From NCBI GenBank assembly GCA_005885115.1, contig VAXX01000048.1, positions 1-5,932 on the forward strand: DNA of 5,932 nt. The letters run 5' to 3'. The notes under the pieces were generated by a model that saw only the letters and a list, made by a program, of their open reading frames with translations, searched no databases and was not told where the DNA came from. This DNA comes from Actinomycetota bacterium. GTDB lineage: Bacteria; Actinomycetota; Actinomycetes; Mycobacteriales; Micromonosporaceae. Position numbers and translations under genes: made by a program. Below are positions 1 through 5,574 of this stretch, one piece after another; position 1 is the first letter of the stretch, and every line of letters begins with the position of its first letter.

Positions 1-567
1 GTTGGGCATCGGCACGCCACCGGGTTCCCAGTGGCCCTGGGTCAGCCAGCCGACGGCCTCGTGGAGCAGGACCGCGACGGGCAGGACGAAGACGACCGGT
101 CGGGCCCAGCGTCCGGGCAGCCGCCCGTTGGGGAAGTACAGGCCGAGCAGGGCGAACAGTACCCGCGGCACGTCCCAGACCAGGGCCTCGGCGTACACCG
201 CGACGGTCACCGCCGGCGTGATGACGGTGGTGAAACGCAGCCACGTCGACAGGCACGCGGCCGCCATGAACGGCAGCGCGCCGCCGAGCATGATCCAGCC
301 CAGTACCCGGGCCCGGCGCCGGGCCAGGACGACGAATCCGGCGATCGCCATCGTCGAGCCCTGCAGCACGTACTGCCACAGTTCGACGGACGCGAGGGTA
401 GGGTTCGCCCTCATCTCGATGGTCCGCGCCGTCGGTCGTCCGTGCGCAAGATAGATGCCGATCTCGGTCGCTGCGAGCAGCAGGCTGGCCACGGCGACGA
501 CCGAGGCGAGCCAGAGTTGCCGATGCGGCCGGTCGACCGACCGCCGGTTAGTCTCCCCAGGACCCAC
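1..567 (-). CDS. Multi-span membrane protein, probably N-terminal sensor domain of a histidine kinase (partial)
   Basis: The gene runs off the left edge, so only the N-terminal part (about 189 residues) is seen. It has at least four or five hydrophobic segments. The first is around LWLASVVAVASLLLAATEIG. Later ones are around the segment ending FVVLARRRARVLGWIMLGG, after the LRFTTVVTP stretch, and around ALLGLYFPNGRLPGRWARP. The pair 'RRRARVLGWIM' and 'LYFPNGRLPGRWARP' matches the pattern (RRP.N.vGWll, LFPdGrLPsrrWRp) common in membrane input domains of actinobacterial NarL-type sensor histidine kinases. That is family knowledge; no kinase domain is visible here. The start is uncertain. GTG at 567 is used, with GTG at 594 as an in-frame alternative; neither has a clear Shine-Dalgarno site. 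A weak TACGCT hexamer at 574-579 would allow a leaderless start at 567. The ATG at 414 would remove the first membrane segment and is less likely. The gene follows the flavin reductase gene in the same direction after about 85 bp, so it may belong to the operon or have its own promoter. Confidence 0.65.
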   Translation of the reverse strand, partial: MGPGETNRRSVDRPHRQLWLASVVAVASLLLAATEIGIYLAHGRPTARTIEMRANPTLASVELWQYVLQGSTMAIAGFVVLARRRARVLGWIMLGGALPFMAAACLSTWLRFTTVITPAVTVAVYAEALVWDVPRVLFALLGLYFPNGRLPGRWARPVVFVLPVAVLLHEAVGWLTQGHWEPGGVPMPN

Positions 568-593
568 GGCGACAGCGTAGAAGCATTGAGCCA

Positions 594-648
594 CTGTCGG
601 CCGCGCGGCACCGACAGACTGCCGGCGGGGATCGAGTCCGGGACTCGA
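594..648 (-). terminator. Two short inverted repeats between flavin reductase and membrane-protein genes
   Basis: Just past the flavin reductase stop codon there is a 7-bp perfect inverted repeat with a 3-nt loop (TCGAGTC at 632-638, GACTCGA at 642-648). A second 7-bp perfect repeat has a 10-nt loop (CTGTCGG at 594-600, CCGACAG at 611-617). Neither is followed by a U-tract on the minus strand. They could be a weak terminator or processing site ending the upstream unit, or an operator for the downstream gene. The position right after a stop codon favours transcript-end or attenuation function, but arms this short arise by chance in GC-rich DNA. Confidence 0.3.
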
Positions 649-652
649 CGTG

Positions 653-1123
653 CTACGCCGGGATCAGCGTCCGGAACGAGCGGCGGTGGTACACCAGCGG
701 CGGGCTCGACCCGTGCGTCGCCTGTTCCACGCGGGCGATCACCAGGGTGTGGTCTCCCCCGGACACCAGTTCGTGACGCGCGCACAGGAGCCACGCGGCC
801 GCGCCGACCACCGCCGGAAGGCCGTGCAGCCGGAACATCCCGTACCGGAACCGATCCGGGTCGCGGTCTGCGAACCGGCGCGCGACGGCGGACTGGTCGT
901 GCGCCAGGACACTGACGCAGTAACGGTCCGCGGTGCGCAGAGCCGGGTGCGAACGGGCCTCGCGGGCCACGCAGAACAGGACGAGCGGAGGCTCCCGGGA
1001 AAGGCTGCCCAGCGATCCGATGGTCATGCCGCACGGCTCGGTACCGTCGATGGCGGTGACGACCGCCACCGCGGTCGGTACGTGGGACAGGACCGCCCGG
1101 AAGGTACTCGGATCGACGTTCAT
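653..1123 (-). CDS. Flavin reductase-like, FMN-binding split-barrel protein
   Basis: This 156-residue protein has the full length and signature of the flavin reductase-like (HpaC/DIM6/NTAB) split-barrel family. That family reduces FMN or FAD with NAD(P)H for a partner monooxygenase, or binds flavin or haem. Visible landmarks are the N-terminal FRAVLSHVPTAVAVVTA, GMTIGSLGSLSREPPLVLFCV at residues 32-52 (the usual G.T..S..S.s..PPL flavin-binding stretch), GDHTLVIARVE at about 123-133 and PLVYHRRSFRTL at about 142-153. The ATG at 1123 overlaps the upstream TPR gene's TGA in an ATGA arrangement, giving translational coupling; there is little Shine-Dalgarno sequence of its own. An in-frame ATG at 1168 would only add 15 basic residues that mirror the TPR gene in another frame, so it is rejected. 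No flavin-dependent oxygenase is in the window, so the electron acceptor is unknown. The family is well supported; the role in the peptide locus is inference. Confidence 0.9.
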   Translation of the reverse strand: MNVDPSTFRAVLSHVPTAVAVVTAIDGTEPCGMTIGSLGSLSREPPLVLFCVAREARSHPALRTADRYCVSVLAHDQSAVARRFADRDPDRFRYGMFRLHGLPAVVGAAAWLLCARHELVSGGDHTLVIARVEQATHGSSPPLVYHRRSFRTLIPA

Positions 1124-3225
1124 GACAGTGTTGCGGTGAGCGCGGCGCGGTCCGCGGCGGCCACGCACCGGTCCCGCTGCCGCCGCAGTTCGGTGTGGTC
1201 GGCGCCGGGTACGGCCAGTGCGCGGTCGAAGTCGGCCAGCGCCTCGCCGTACCGGCCGAGGTCGGTGTAGGCGATGCCGCGGTTGCCCAGTACGTCGGGA
1301 TCCTCACCGAGCACGGCCAGCGCCGCGGTCAGGTCCTCGGCCGCGCCGGCGGGGTCGCCCAGCTCGTACGCCAGTACCGCCCGGTTGACGGCCGCCATCG
1401 CGTAGCTCGGATCGACCGCCAGTGCCTGGTCGTACGCGGCGCGGGCCCGGTCCACGGCACCGAGTTCCTGCTCGGCCAGGCCGGTCAGGCACCACAGCCG
1501 GGGGTCCCCCGGATCGCTGACCAGTCCGGTGCGGCTGTCCACCAGCGCGGCGTCCGGCCGGCCCTGCTCGAGGTGCAGGTTGGCCCGGCTGACCCGGCCT
1601 TCAAGGAACTCCGGCTCCATCTCCAGCAGGTAGTCCAGGTCGGCCAGCGCCTCGTCGTACCGGCCGAGCTGCGCCAGCAGATCCGCGCGGTTGTAGAAGA
1701 CCTCCGGGAACGGTGCGCCCACCGCCACCGCACGGTCGTAGTCGGCGAGCGCCGCGGCCAGGTCGCCCCGGCGTCGCGACACGTTGCCCCGGTCGGTGTG
1801 GTACTCGACGTAGTACGGGTCCCACCCGATCAGCAGGGTCAGGTCGGCGTACGCCTCGTCGAGGCGGCCCAGCGCGATGAGCGTCCTGGCCCGGTTGTGC
1901 AGGAGCTGGGAGCGGTGCACGACGTACCGTGACGTGGGCACCTCCCGGTCCAGGCGGCGCAGTCCCGCGTCGACGAGGTCGAACGCCCGTTGCAGGTTCC
2001 CCCGGTGCGTCTCGATGAGGGCCAGCCCGTTGTCCTGGTACACCTGGAAGAACACCGCCTCGACCGGGTCGGGTTCGAGGGCGGCGATCGCCCGCGCCGC
2101 GTTGGCCAGTTCCAGCGCCGTGTCGTGGTCGGCGGGCACGAGGAACCGGGTGTACACCATGGCCAGCGCGTAAGCGCTGGTCATCTGTACCCGGGGCAGC
2201 GGGTACCGGCGGCGCAGCTCGCGCAGGAGCTCGACGCACTCGGTCAACCGGTCCAGCGAGATCATCGCGCTGGCCGCCTTGGCGGTGAAGTGGCAGTAGT
2301 CCTCCCGGTCGGCGTCCGGGTCGCAGAGCGCGCGACCGCGCAGCCCGAAGTCCACCGTCGCGGCCGAGTAGCCGGCCGCCACGCAGACCTCCAGCGCGGC
2401 GCGTAGCGCCGCCCGGCCGGCGCCGGCCGGGTCCGAGCCGCGCTCGCGGTGGTACGGGAGGGCGCCGAGGAGCAGTCCCTGGTCGGCACCGGGCGCCAGC
2501 GCCTCGGCCCGCGCGTCGTGCAGCCGGGCCCGTACCCGCGGATCGGCCGCCTGGTAGGCGGCCAACTCGGCCGGGTCGTCGCTGCTGCCGTCCGACTCGA
2601 CGAACGACCGGACCAGGCGGTCGTGGTCCGGGCCGGCGACCGGGTCCGGCGCGTGTTCCGGCCCGGCCAGCCGGTTGGCGTGGGTGGCCAACGCCGTGGC
2701 CAGCTCCGGCGGGAGCGGCTCGCCGGTCGACCCGACCACCACCCGCAGGTATCGCGGGTCAGCCCGGCGTAGCAGGATCCCCACGAACTCCTGCGCGGTC
2801 GGCTCCGCCGCCTGCAGGTCATCGAGGACGACGGTGATCGGCCCGGTGTGCCGGCCACGCCGGGCGTGCTCGAGCAGGAAGGTGATGACGCCCTGCGACA
2901 TCGCGCGGATGTAGTGCAGCCCGAAGAAGCGGGTACGTTCCTCGTGCGGTGTGGTCGCCACCAGGGTGTCGGGCGCCGGACCGATGTGCAGCGCCAGCTC
3001 CGGCACCGTGTTGAGCAGCTCGACGCGGTGCCGGTCGACGAGTTCCGGCCACTGCCGGTACGCCTGCGGGACGATGGCCTGGAGTACCTCGACCACCCCG
3101 CTGTACGGTCCGCGTAGCCGGGCATGGCAGCTCGCGCTGACATCGGGTCCGGTGGCGGCGATCGGGGACCGCCGGGCGGCGCGGGAGGATCCGACGACCC
3201 AGAGGTGTCGGGCGGCCGAACTCAT
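1120..3225 (-). CDS. STAND/AAA-like protein with degenerate P-loop and C-terminal TPR array
   Basis: The protein is 701 residues. Residues about 7-185 resemble a P-loop NTPase of the kind found in STAND and transcription-regulator proteins. Hydrophobic TVVLDDLQAAEP at 131-142 fits a Walker B strand, and RVVVGSTGEP at 161-170 fits the next sensor strand. Where Walker A is expected, WVVGSSRAARRS (9-20) lacks the glycines and the lysine of GxxxxGK(S/T), so ATP hydrolysis is doubtful. After a variable, Ala/Pro/Asp-rich middle, residues from about 310 onward are helical repeats. They include clear TPR units of about 33 residues at roughly 443-470, 475-505, 509-539, 543-573, 576-607, 609-641 and 644-675, with motifs such as LGRYDEALADLD and AYDQALAVDP. 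The start ATG at 3225 overlaps the protease stop (ATGA) and has AAGGAG nine bases upstream. The protein is probably a cytoplasmic scaffold, chaperone or regulator that binds a peptide or protein partner; the specific function is unknown. Confidence 0.88.
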   Translation of the reverse strand: MSSAARHLWVVGSSRAARRSPIAATGPDVSASCHARLRGPYSGVVEVLQAIVPQAYRQWPELVDRHRVELLNTVPELALHIGPAPDTLVATTPHEERTRFFGLHYIRAMSQGVITFLLEHARRGRHTGPITVVLDDLQAAEPTAQEFVGILLRRADPRYLRVVVGSTGEPLPPELATALATHANRLAGPEHAPDPVAGPDHDRLVRSFVESDGSSDDPAELAAYQAADPRVRARLHDARAEALAPGADQGLLLGALPYHRERGSDPAGAGRAALRAALEVCVAAGYSAATVDFGLRGRALCDPDADREDYCHFTAKAASAMISLDRLTECVELLRELRRRYPLPRVQMTSAYALAMVYTRFLVPADHDTALELANAARAIAALEPDPVEAVFFQVYQDNGLALIETHRGNLQRAFDLVDAGLRRLDREVPTSRYVVHRSQLLHNRARTLIALGRLDEAYADLTLLIGWDPYYVEYHTDRGNVSRRRGDLAAALADYDRAVAVGAPFPEVFYNRADLLAQLGRYDEALADLDYLLEMEPEFLEGRVSRANLHLEQGRPDAALVDSRTGLVSDPGDPRLWCLTGLAEQELGAVDRARAAYDQALAVDPSYAMAAVNRAVLAYELGDPAGAAEDLTAALAVLGEDPDVLGNRGIAYTDLGRYGEALADFDRALAVPGADHTELRRQRDRCVAAADRAALTATLS

Positions 3226-4418
3226 ACCTGCTGTCTCCTTGTCCGGGTCCGGCGATGCCGGACATAGTTGCGACCGGTGAGGTAGAAGTAGAAACCGAAC
3301 TGGGCGACGTTGATCGCGAGGAACAGCGCGGTGTCCCAGAACAGCGGCGCCCGTACCGGCATGTCCAGGCCGCGGACCGCCAGCCGGACCACTCCCACGA
3401 GTACCGGCAGCAGCGCCAGCAACCACATACCGAGCAGCACCGCCACGCCGGCCGCGAAGAACGGCGCGTACCAGCGGGCGACCCGGCGATCCCGGTCCGA
3501 CCACTGGCCGAGGTCCACCAGCCGGCTGCGCCGGCCGGTCAACCGGTGCAGCCAGTTCAGCACCACGGCGCGGGTGGCGGCGTGCAGATCGTGGCAGCCC
3601 AGCGCGGTGGCGACGACGAAGTACACGTCGGTCTGGAGAAAGAGCTGGAACTGGTAGGCGAACCGGACCAGGATCGGAAACGCCATCGCCTGCGCGACCC
3701 GGCCGGTCAGGCTCATCCCGCCGGCCCCGTCCCGCGACACGTACGCGAGGATTTCGAGCCCGCCGACCGCCACCAGGTCCACGACCATGCCGGCCAGGTA
3801 GGGCAGGTACCGTTTCGCGCGCGGCACCCCGAGCAGCCCGTTCATCCGGGTCTCCACCACCACGAACACGTGCAGCCGGGTACCGATCCCCAACGTGCTG
3901 CCCAGCCCGAGCCGCCGCCCCGCCAGCACGTGGAAGGACTCGTGCAGCAGCATCCACGGCACCTGACCGAACAGGACGAGGATCTGCACCAGCAGCAGTG
4001 ACCGGGTGAAGAACACCTGGCCGGCCTGCGGACGCAGCTGCGGATGCCACGCCATCAGTACCCCGGCCCAGCCGATCACCACGGCGTAACAACAGAACGC
4101 CGCCGGGGAGAACAACAACCGGCCCAACCACCGCAGGCGTACCGGCCCGGGGGTCACCGTCGCCGGCTCGCCGTGGCGGAGGAAACCCAGCTCGTCCAGG
4201 TCCGCCACGAACTCGGCGAGATCGAGGCCCTCGCCGTAGGTCTGCGCGTACCAGCCGGCGGCGGACTCCGGCGGCATCCCGTCGGCCAGCTTCTCCAGCA
4301 GCGCCGCACCGTCGGCCGGCAGCAGCGCGTACGACTCGGTATCCGCCCGCCCGACCAGTACGTCGGCGCCCTCCGGTACGAAGCTGAGCGGATGGAAGTC
4401 CAGTTTCGTCAGCTGCAT
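3222..4418 (-). CDS. PqqD-like (RRE) domain fused to intramembrane M50/site-2-type metalloprotease
   Basis: The protein is 398 residues. Residues about 11-83 (from VPEGADVLVGRADTESYALL to EFVADLDELGFL) have the layout of a PqqD-like RiPP recognition element: a short beta segment, a 'LL...G..LLEKL.DG' helix, then a C-terminal helix ending in 'L...GFL'. The rest is membrane-embedded. Hydrophobic segments lie at about 101-124, 136-167, 207-227, 244-274, 316-350 and 360-382. HESFH at 159-163 sits inside a hydrophobic stretch and fits the HExxH zinc site of site-2 proteases. LQTDVYFVV at 261-269 fits the second metal-binding segment, with D264 as likely third ligand, as in YydH-type 'peptide zinc metalloprotease' proteins. 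The ATG at 4418 is chosen because GGGGGAGGGG lies six bases upstream; the in-frame ATG at 4472 would have to be translated through the 43-bp hairpin. The protein probably binds a peptide through its N-terminal domain and cleaves it in or at the membrane. The nearest candidate substrate is the 37-residue peptide encoded just upstream. Confidence 0.88.
   Translation of the reverse strand: MQLTKLDFHPLSFVPEGADVLVGRADTESYALLPADGAALLEKLADGMPPESAAGWYAQTYGEGLDLAEFVADLDELGFLRHGEPATVTPGPVRLRWLGRLLFSPAAFCCYAVVIGWAGVLMAWHPQLRPQAGQVFFTRSLLLVQILVLFGQVPWMLLHESFHVLAGRRLGLGSTLGIGTRLHVFVVVETRMNGLLGVPRAKRYLPYLAGMVVDLVAVGGLEILAYVSRDGAGGMSLTGRVAQAMAFPILVRFAYQFQLFLQTDVYFVVATALGCHDLHAATRAVVLNWLHRLTGRRSRLVDLGQWSDRDRRVARWYAPFFAAGVAVLLGMWLLALLPVLVGVVRLAVRGLDMPVRAPLFWDTALFLAINVAQFGFYFYLTGRNYVRHRRTRTRRQQV
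3235..3240 (-). promoter_or_regulatory. Ribosome binding site of the TPR gene
   Basis: AAGGAG, read on the minus strand, ends nine bases before the ATG at 3225. It lies inside the end of the protease gene and fixes the start of the TPR protein. It also shows that the long open frame across 1120-4476 is not one gene. Confidence 0.85.
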
Positions 4419-4422
4419 CGCG

Positions 4423-4432
4423 CCCCTCCCCC
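4423..4432 (-). promoter_or_regulatory. Ribosome binding site of the RRE-protease gene, abutting the hairpin
   Basis: GGGGGAGGGG, read on the minus strand, has its GGAGG core six bases before the ATG at 4418. It starts within two bases of the base of the 43-bp hairpin, so folding or unfolding of that stem could affect ribosome access. Confidence 0.8.
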
Positions 4433-4433
4433 G

Positions 4434-4476
4434 GTGCATGTCTGTGTACGCCGGACCGGCGTACACAGACATGCAC
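4434..4476 (-). terminator. Perfect 43-bp hairpin (21-bp arms, 1-nt centre) between peptide gene and protease gene
   Basis: Positions 4434-4454 and 4456-4476 are exact reverse complements around a single base at 4455. On the minus-strand transcript the stem begins 12 bases after the peptide gene's stop codon and ends just before the protease ribosome binding site. No U-tract follows. It may be a U-less terminator or attenuator, or a stem that stabilises the upstream mRNA. Either would let the short peptide gene be expressed far above the downstream genes. A dimeric-protein operator is possible, but such sites are rarely this long and perfect. Confidence 0.8.
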
Positions 4477-4488
4477 GCGCGTACCGGA

Positions 4489-4602
4489 TCAGAACTTGAA
4501 GATGCTGTACGGGACCTTGCACAGCAGCGTCAGCTTCACCGAGCCGACCTTGCGGATCGCGATCTTCTTCTTCATCGCGGTTTGTACCGTCGCGCCCGTC
4601 AT
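4489..4602 (-). CDS. 37-residue cationic peptide, candidate RiPP precursor or antimicrobial/signal peptide
   Basis: This small open frame has ATG at 4602, stop TGA at 4491-4489, and GGAGGAGG starting about six bases upstream. The peptide has seven Lys, one Arg and no Asp or Glu (about +8). Residues 1-10 (MTGATVQTAM) are polar and neutral. Residues 11-25 (KKKIAIRKVGSVKLT) are basic and partly alternate with aliphatic residues, and the C-terminal part has a single Cys at 28 and ends CKVPYSIFKF. I do not recognise a family. An internal ATG at codon 10 has no ribosome binding site. It is first in the operon, directly before an RRE-domain intramembrane protease and separated from it by a strong hairpin. 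That is the usual layout for a precursor needed in excess. There is no Gly-Gly or classic acidic leader and no run of Ser/Thr/Cys, so known lanthipeptide or azoline types do not fit. That it is translated is likely; what it becomes is unknown. Confidence 0.75.
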   Translation of the reverse strand: MTGATVQTAMKKKIAIRKVGSVKLTLLCKVPYSIFKF

Positions 4603-4608
4603 AACGTT

Positions 4609-4616
4609 CCTCCTCC
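4609..4616 (-). promoter_or_regulatory. Strong ribosome binding site of the 37-residue peptide gene
   Basis: GGAGGAGG, read on the minus strand, sits six bases before the ATG at 4602. It is one of the closest matches to the 16S anti-Shine-Dalgarno sequence in the window and is the main evidence that the small frame is a gene. Confidence 0.8.
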
Positions 4617-4635
4617 CCGAGGTGAGAGACGTGTA

Positions 4636-4655
4636 CGCACCCAACCAGGTGTGCG
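4636..4655 (-). other. Small stem-loop in the presumed leader of the peptide operon
   Basis: CGCAC and GTGCG (4636-4640, 4651-4655) pair, extended by CC/GG with one bulged base around a 5-nt loop. It would lie near the 5' end of the transcript if the start is close to 4652. It may stabilise the mRNA or be chance. Confidence 0.2.
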
Positions 4656-4658
4656 CCG

Positions 4659-4664
4659 GTTACA
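4659..4664 (-). promoter_or_regulatory. Possible -10 element for the peptide operon
   Basis: TGTAAC on the minus strand lies eight bases downstream of the last 11-bp repeat unit and about 57 bases before the peptide start codon. Spacing of this kind is seen when PhoB/OmpR- or SARP-type activators bind in place of a -35 element. The hexamer match is only moderate and no good -35 sequence is visible. Confidence 0.35.
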
Positions 4665-4676
4665 GCCTCGGGCCGA

Positions 4677-4720
4677 CCGATCACCGCCCGGTCAGACTCC
4701 GGTCAGAGGCCAGTCATGAC
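4677..4720. promoter_or_regulatory. Four tandem 11-bp direct repeats, likely winged-helix regulator operator
   Basis: Read on the plus strand, the units start at 4677, 4688, 4699 and 4710: ccGATCA, ccGGTCA, ccGGTCA and ccAGTCA, each followed by four variable bases. The TCA core recurs at exact 11-bp steps (4681, 4692, 4703, 4714), one helical turn apart. On the minus strand they read TGAtcGG, TGAccGG, TGAccGG and TGActGG. PhoP boxes and SARP sites in actinomycetes have this 11-bp architecture. The site is in the divergent region and could control the peptide operon, the GH114-like gene or both; spacing to a candidate -10 is better for the peptide operon. No matching regulator gene is in the window. 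Confidence 0.6.
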
Positions 4721-4782
4721 GACACGCAGCAGATCCCGGGGCTCACCGCATTGACAGAGGAGGAGAAGGCTCACCTCGACGT

Positions 4783-4787
4783 GGAGG
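4783..4787 (+). promoter_or_regulatory. Ribosome binding site deciding the GH114-like start
   Basis: GGAGG, five bases before ATG 4793, selects this start over in-frame GTG 4781, TTG 4751 and the far upstream ATG 4496. A TTGACA at 4751-4756 resembles a -35 element, but no matching -10 is visible at the usual distance. Confidence 0.7.
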
Positions 4788-4792
4788 CGCAG

Positions 4793-5560
4793 ATGGGGAC
4801 AGCACGTGGATGGCTCGTCGGGATCGTCGCGGCAGCGGGCGTCGTTGCGCTGGTCGCGGTCGGTGCGGGGGTGGCCGGAGCGCGTACCGGAGGGGCGCGC
4901 CACGCCGGGCCGCAGGCCGCCGCGTCCGGCCCGGCGTCGGCCACCTGGGCGCCACCGCCGGCCAATGCCACGTTCGACTACCAGATCGGCGAGGCGTACC
5001 AGTCAGCGGCCGGAGTACGGGTGGTCAGCCGGGACCACGACGCGAGCCCGGCGCGCGGGCTTTACAACATCTGCTACGTCAACGGGTACCAGAGCCAGAG
5101 CGAGGCCGCCGGCTGGTGGAAGGCCAAGCACTCCGACCTGCTCCTGCACCACAACGGTTCGCTGGTGGTCGACGGGGACTGGAACGAGATCCTGCTCGAC
5201 GTCGGTACGGCCGCCAAGCGCGCCGCGCTCGCCCAGATCGTCGGTGCCTTGGCGTACGCGAAGCTGCTCGTCGAGCACGCGCACGCCAAGGGGCTCGCGA
5301 TCGCGCAGAAGAACACCGTCGAGCTCGCCGACGCCGGGCGGGCGCTCGGGTTCGACTTCGCGATCGCCGAGGAGTGCGCCAACTACGACGAGTGCGACGG
5401 GTACACCTCGGCGTACGGGAACCACGTGATCGTCGTCGAGTACGACGCCGCCCACTTCCGCAAGGCGTGCCAGGGTTACGGTGCGAGCCTGTCGATCGTC
5501 CGGCGGGACCGGGACGTCAGCGCGCCCGGCTCGTCGACATACGTGTACCGGTCCTGTTGA
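4793..5560 (+). CDS. GH114-like (endo-alpha-1,4-polygalactosaminidase family) secreted or anchored protein lacking the central catalytic segment
   Basis: The protein is 255 residues. Residues about 5-30 form a hydrophobic signal peptide or membrane anchor, followed by an Ala/Pro/Gly-rich linker to about 58. The rest matches the GH114 TIM-barrel family as I remember it from Streptomyces: FDYQIGEAY (61-69), VVSRDHDASP, GLYNICYVNGYQS (89-101), DWNEILLDVGTAAKR (129-143), HAHAKGLAIAQKNTVEL (162-178), FDFAIAEECANYDEC (187-201), VIVVEY and SIVRRDRDV. Relatives carry about 30-35 residues between the 'AQIV' helix and the 'A.A.LL..HAHAKGL' helix that include the VEPDN motif with a catalytic Asp. Here A147-QIVGALAYAKLL runs straight through with that segment absent and the frame kept. 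The later EEC Glu (193-194) is retained. The protein may be inactive or only sugar-binding. The ATG at 4793 is chosen because GGAGG lies five bases upstream. It is divergent from the peptide operon. Confidence 0.85.
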   Translation: MGTARGWLVGIVAAAGVVALVAVGAGVAGARTGGARHAGPQAAASGPASATWAPPPANATFDYQIGEAYQSAAGVRVVSRDHDASPARGLYNICYVNGYQSQSEAAGWWKAKHSDLLLHHNGSLVVDGDWNEILLDVGTAAKRAALAQIVGALAYAKLLVEHAHAKGLAIAQKNTVELADAGRALGFDFAIAEECANYDECDGYTSAYGNHVIVVEYDAAHFRKACQGYGASLSIVRRDRDVSAPGSSTYVYRSC

Positions 5561-5574
5561 GTCAAGGGCGGCGG

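Noticed and set aside
1124..1168. Longer flavin reductase starting at ATG 1168
   Set aside because: The extra 15 residues lie over the TPR gene's end and match nothing in the family; the ATGA overlap at 1123 is the expected coupled start.
411..1307. Long minus-strand frame and several plus-strand frames over 31-1270
   Set aside because: They are Arg/Pro/Gly-rich shadow frames typical of GC-rich DNA, with no domain pattern, opposite or out of phase to well-supported genes.
4419..4472. Upstream ATG (4472) for the protease
   Set aside because: It would encode the 43-bp hairpin as protein and has no ribosome binding site; ATG 4418 has GGGGGAGGGG at good spacing.
1120..4476. Single 1118-residue open frame on the minus strand spanning the protease and TPR genes
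   Set aside because: Only the part from 3225 down has domain homology. The upstream part is an out-of-frame shadow of the protease gene, and a strong ribosome binding site marks ATG 3225.
4489..4602. Lasso-peptide precursor (IRKVGSVKLT resembles the lasso leader PxLxxxGxxxxxT)
   Set aside because: The conserved Tyr and Pro are absent, the Gly-to-Thr spacing is one short, there is no ring-forming Gly followed by Asp/Glu, and no lasso cyclase is present.
3222..4602. Daptide-type RiPP cluster
   Set aside because: An intramembrane metalloprotease is shared, but no aminotransferase, decarboxylating oxidoreductase or methyltransferase is seen, and the peptide's C-terminus is Phe rather than Thr.
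4496..4792. N-terminal extension of the GH114-like gene from ATG 4496
   Set aside because: It is antisense to the peptide gene and crosses the regulatory repeats. The signal-peptide-like segment starts right after ATG 4793, which has GGAGG upstream.
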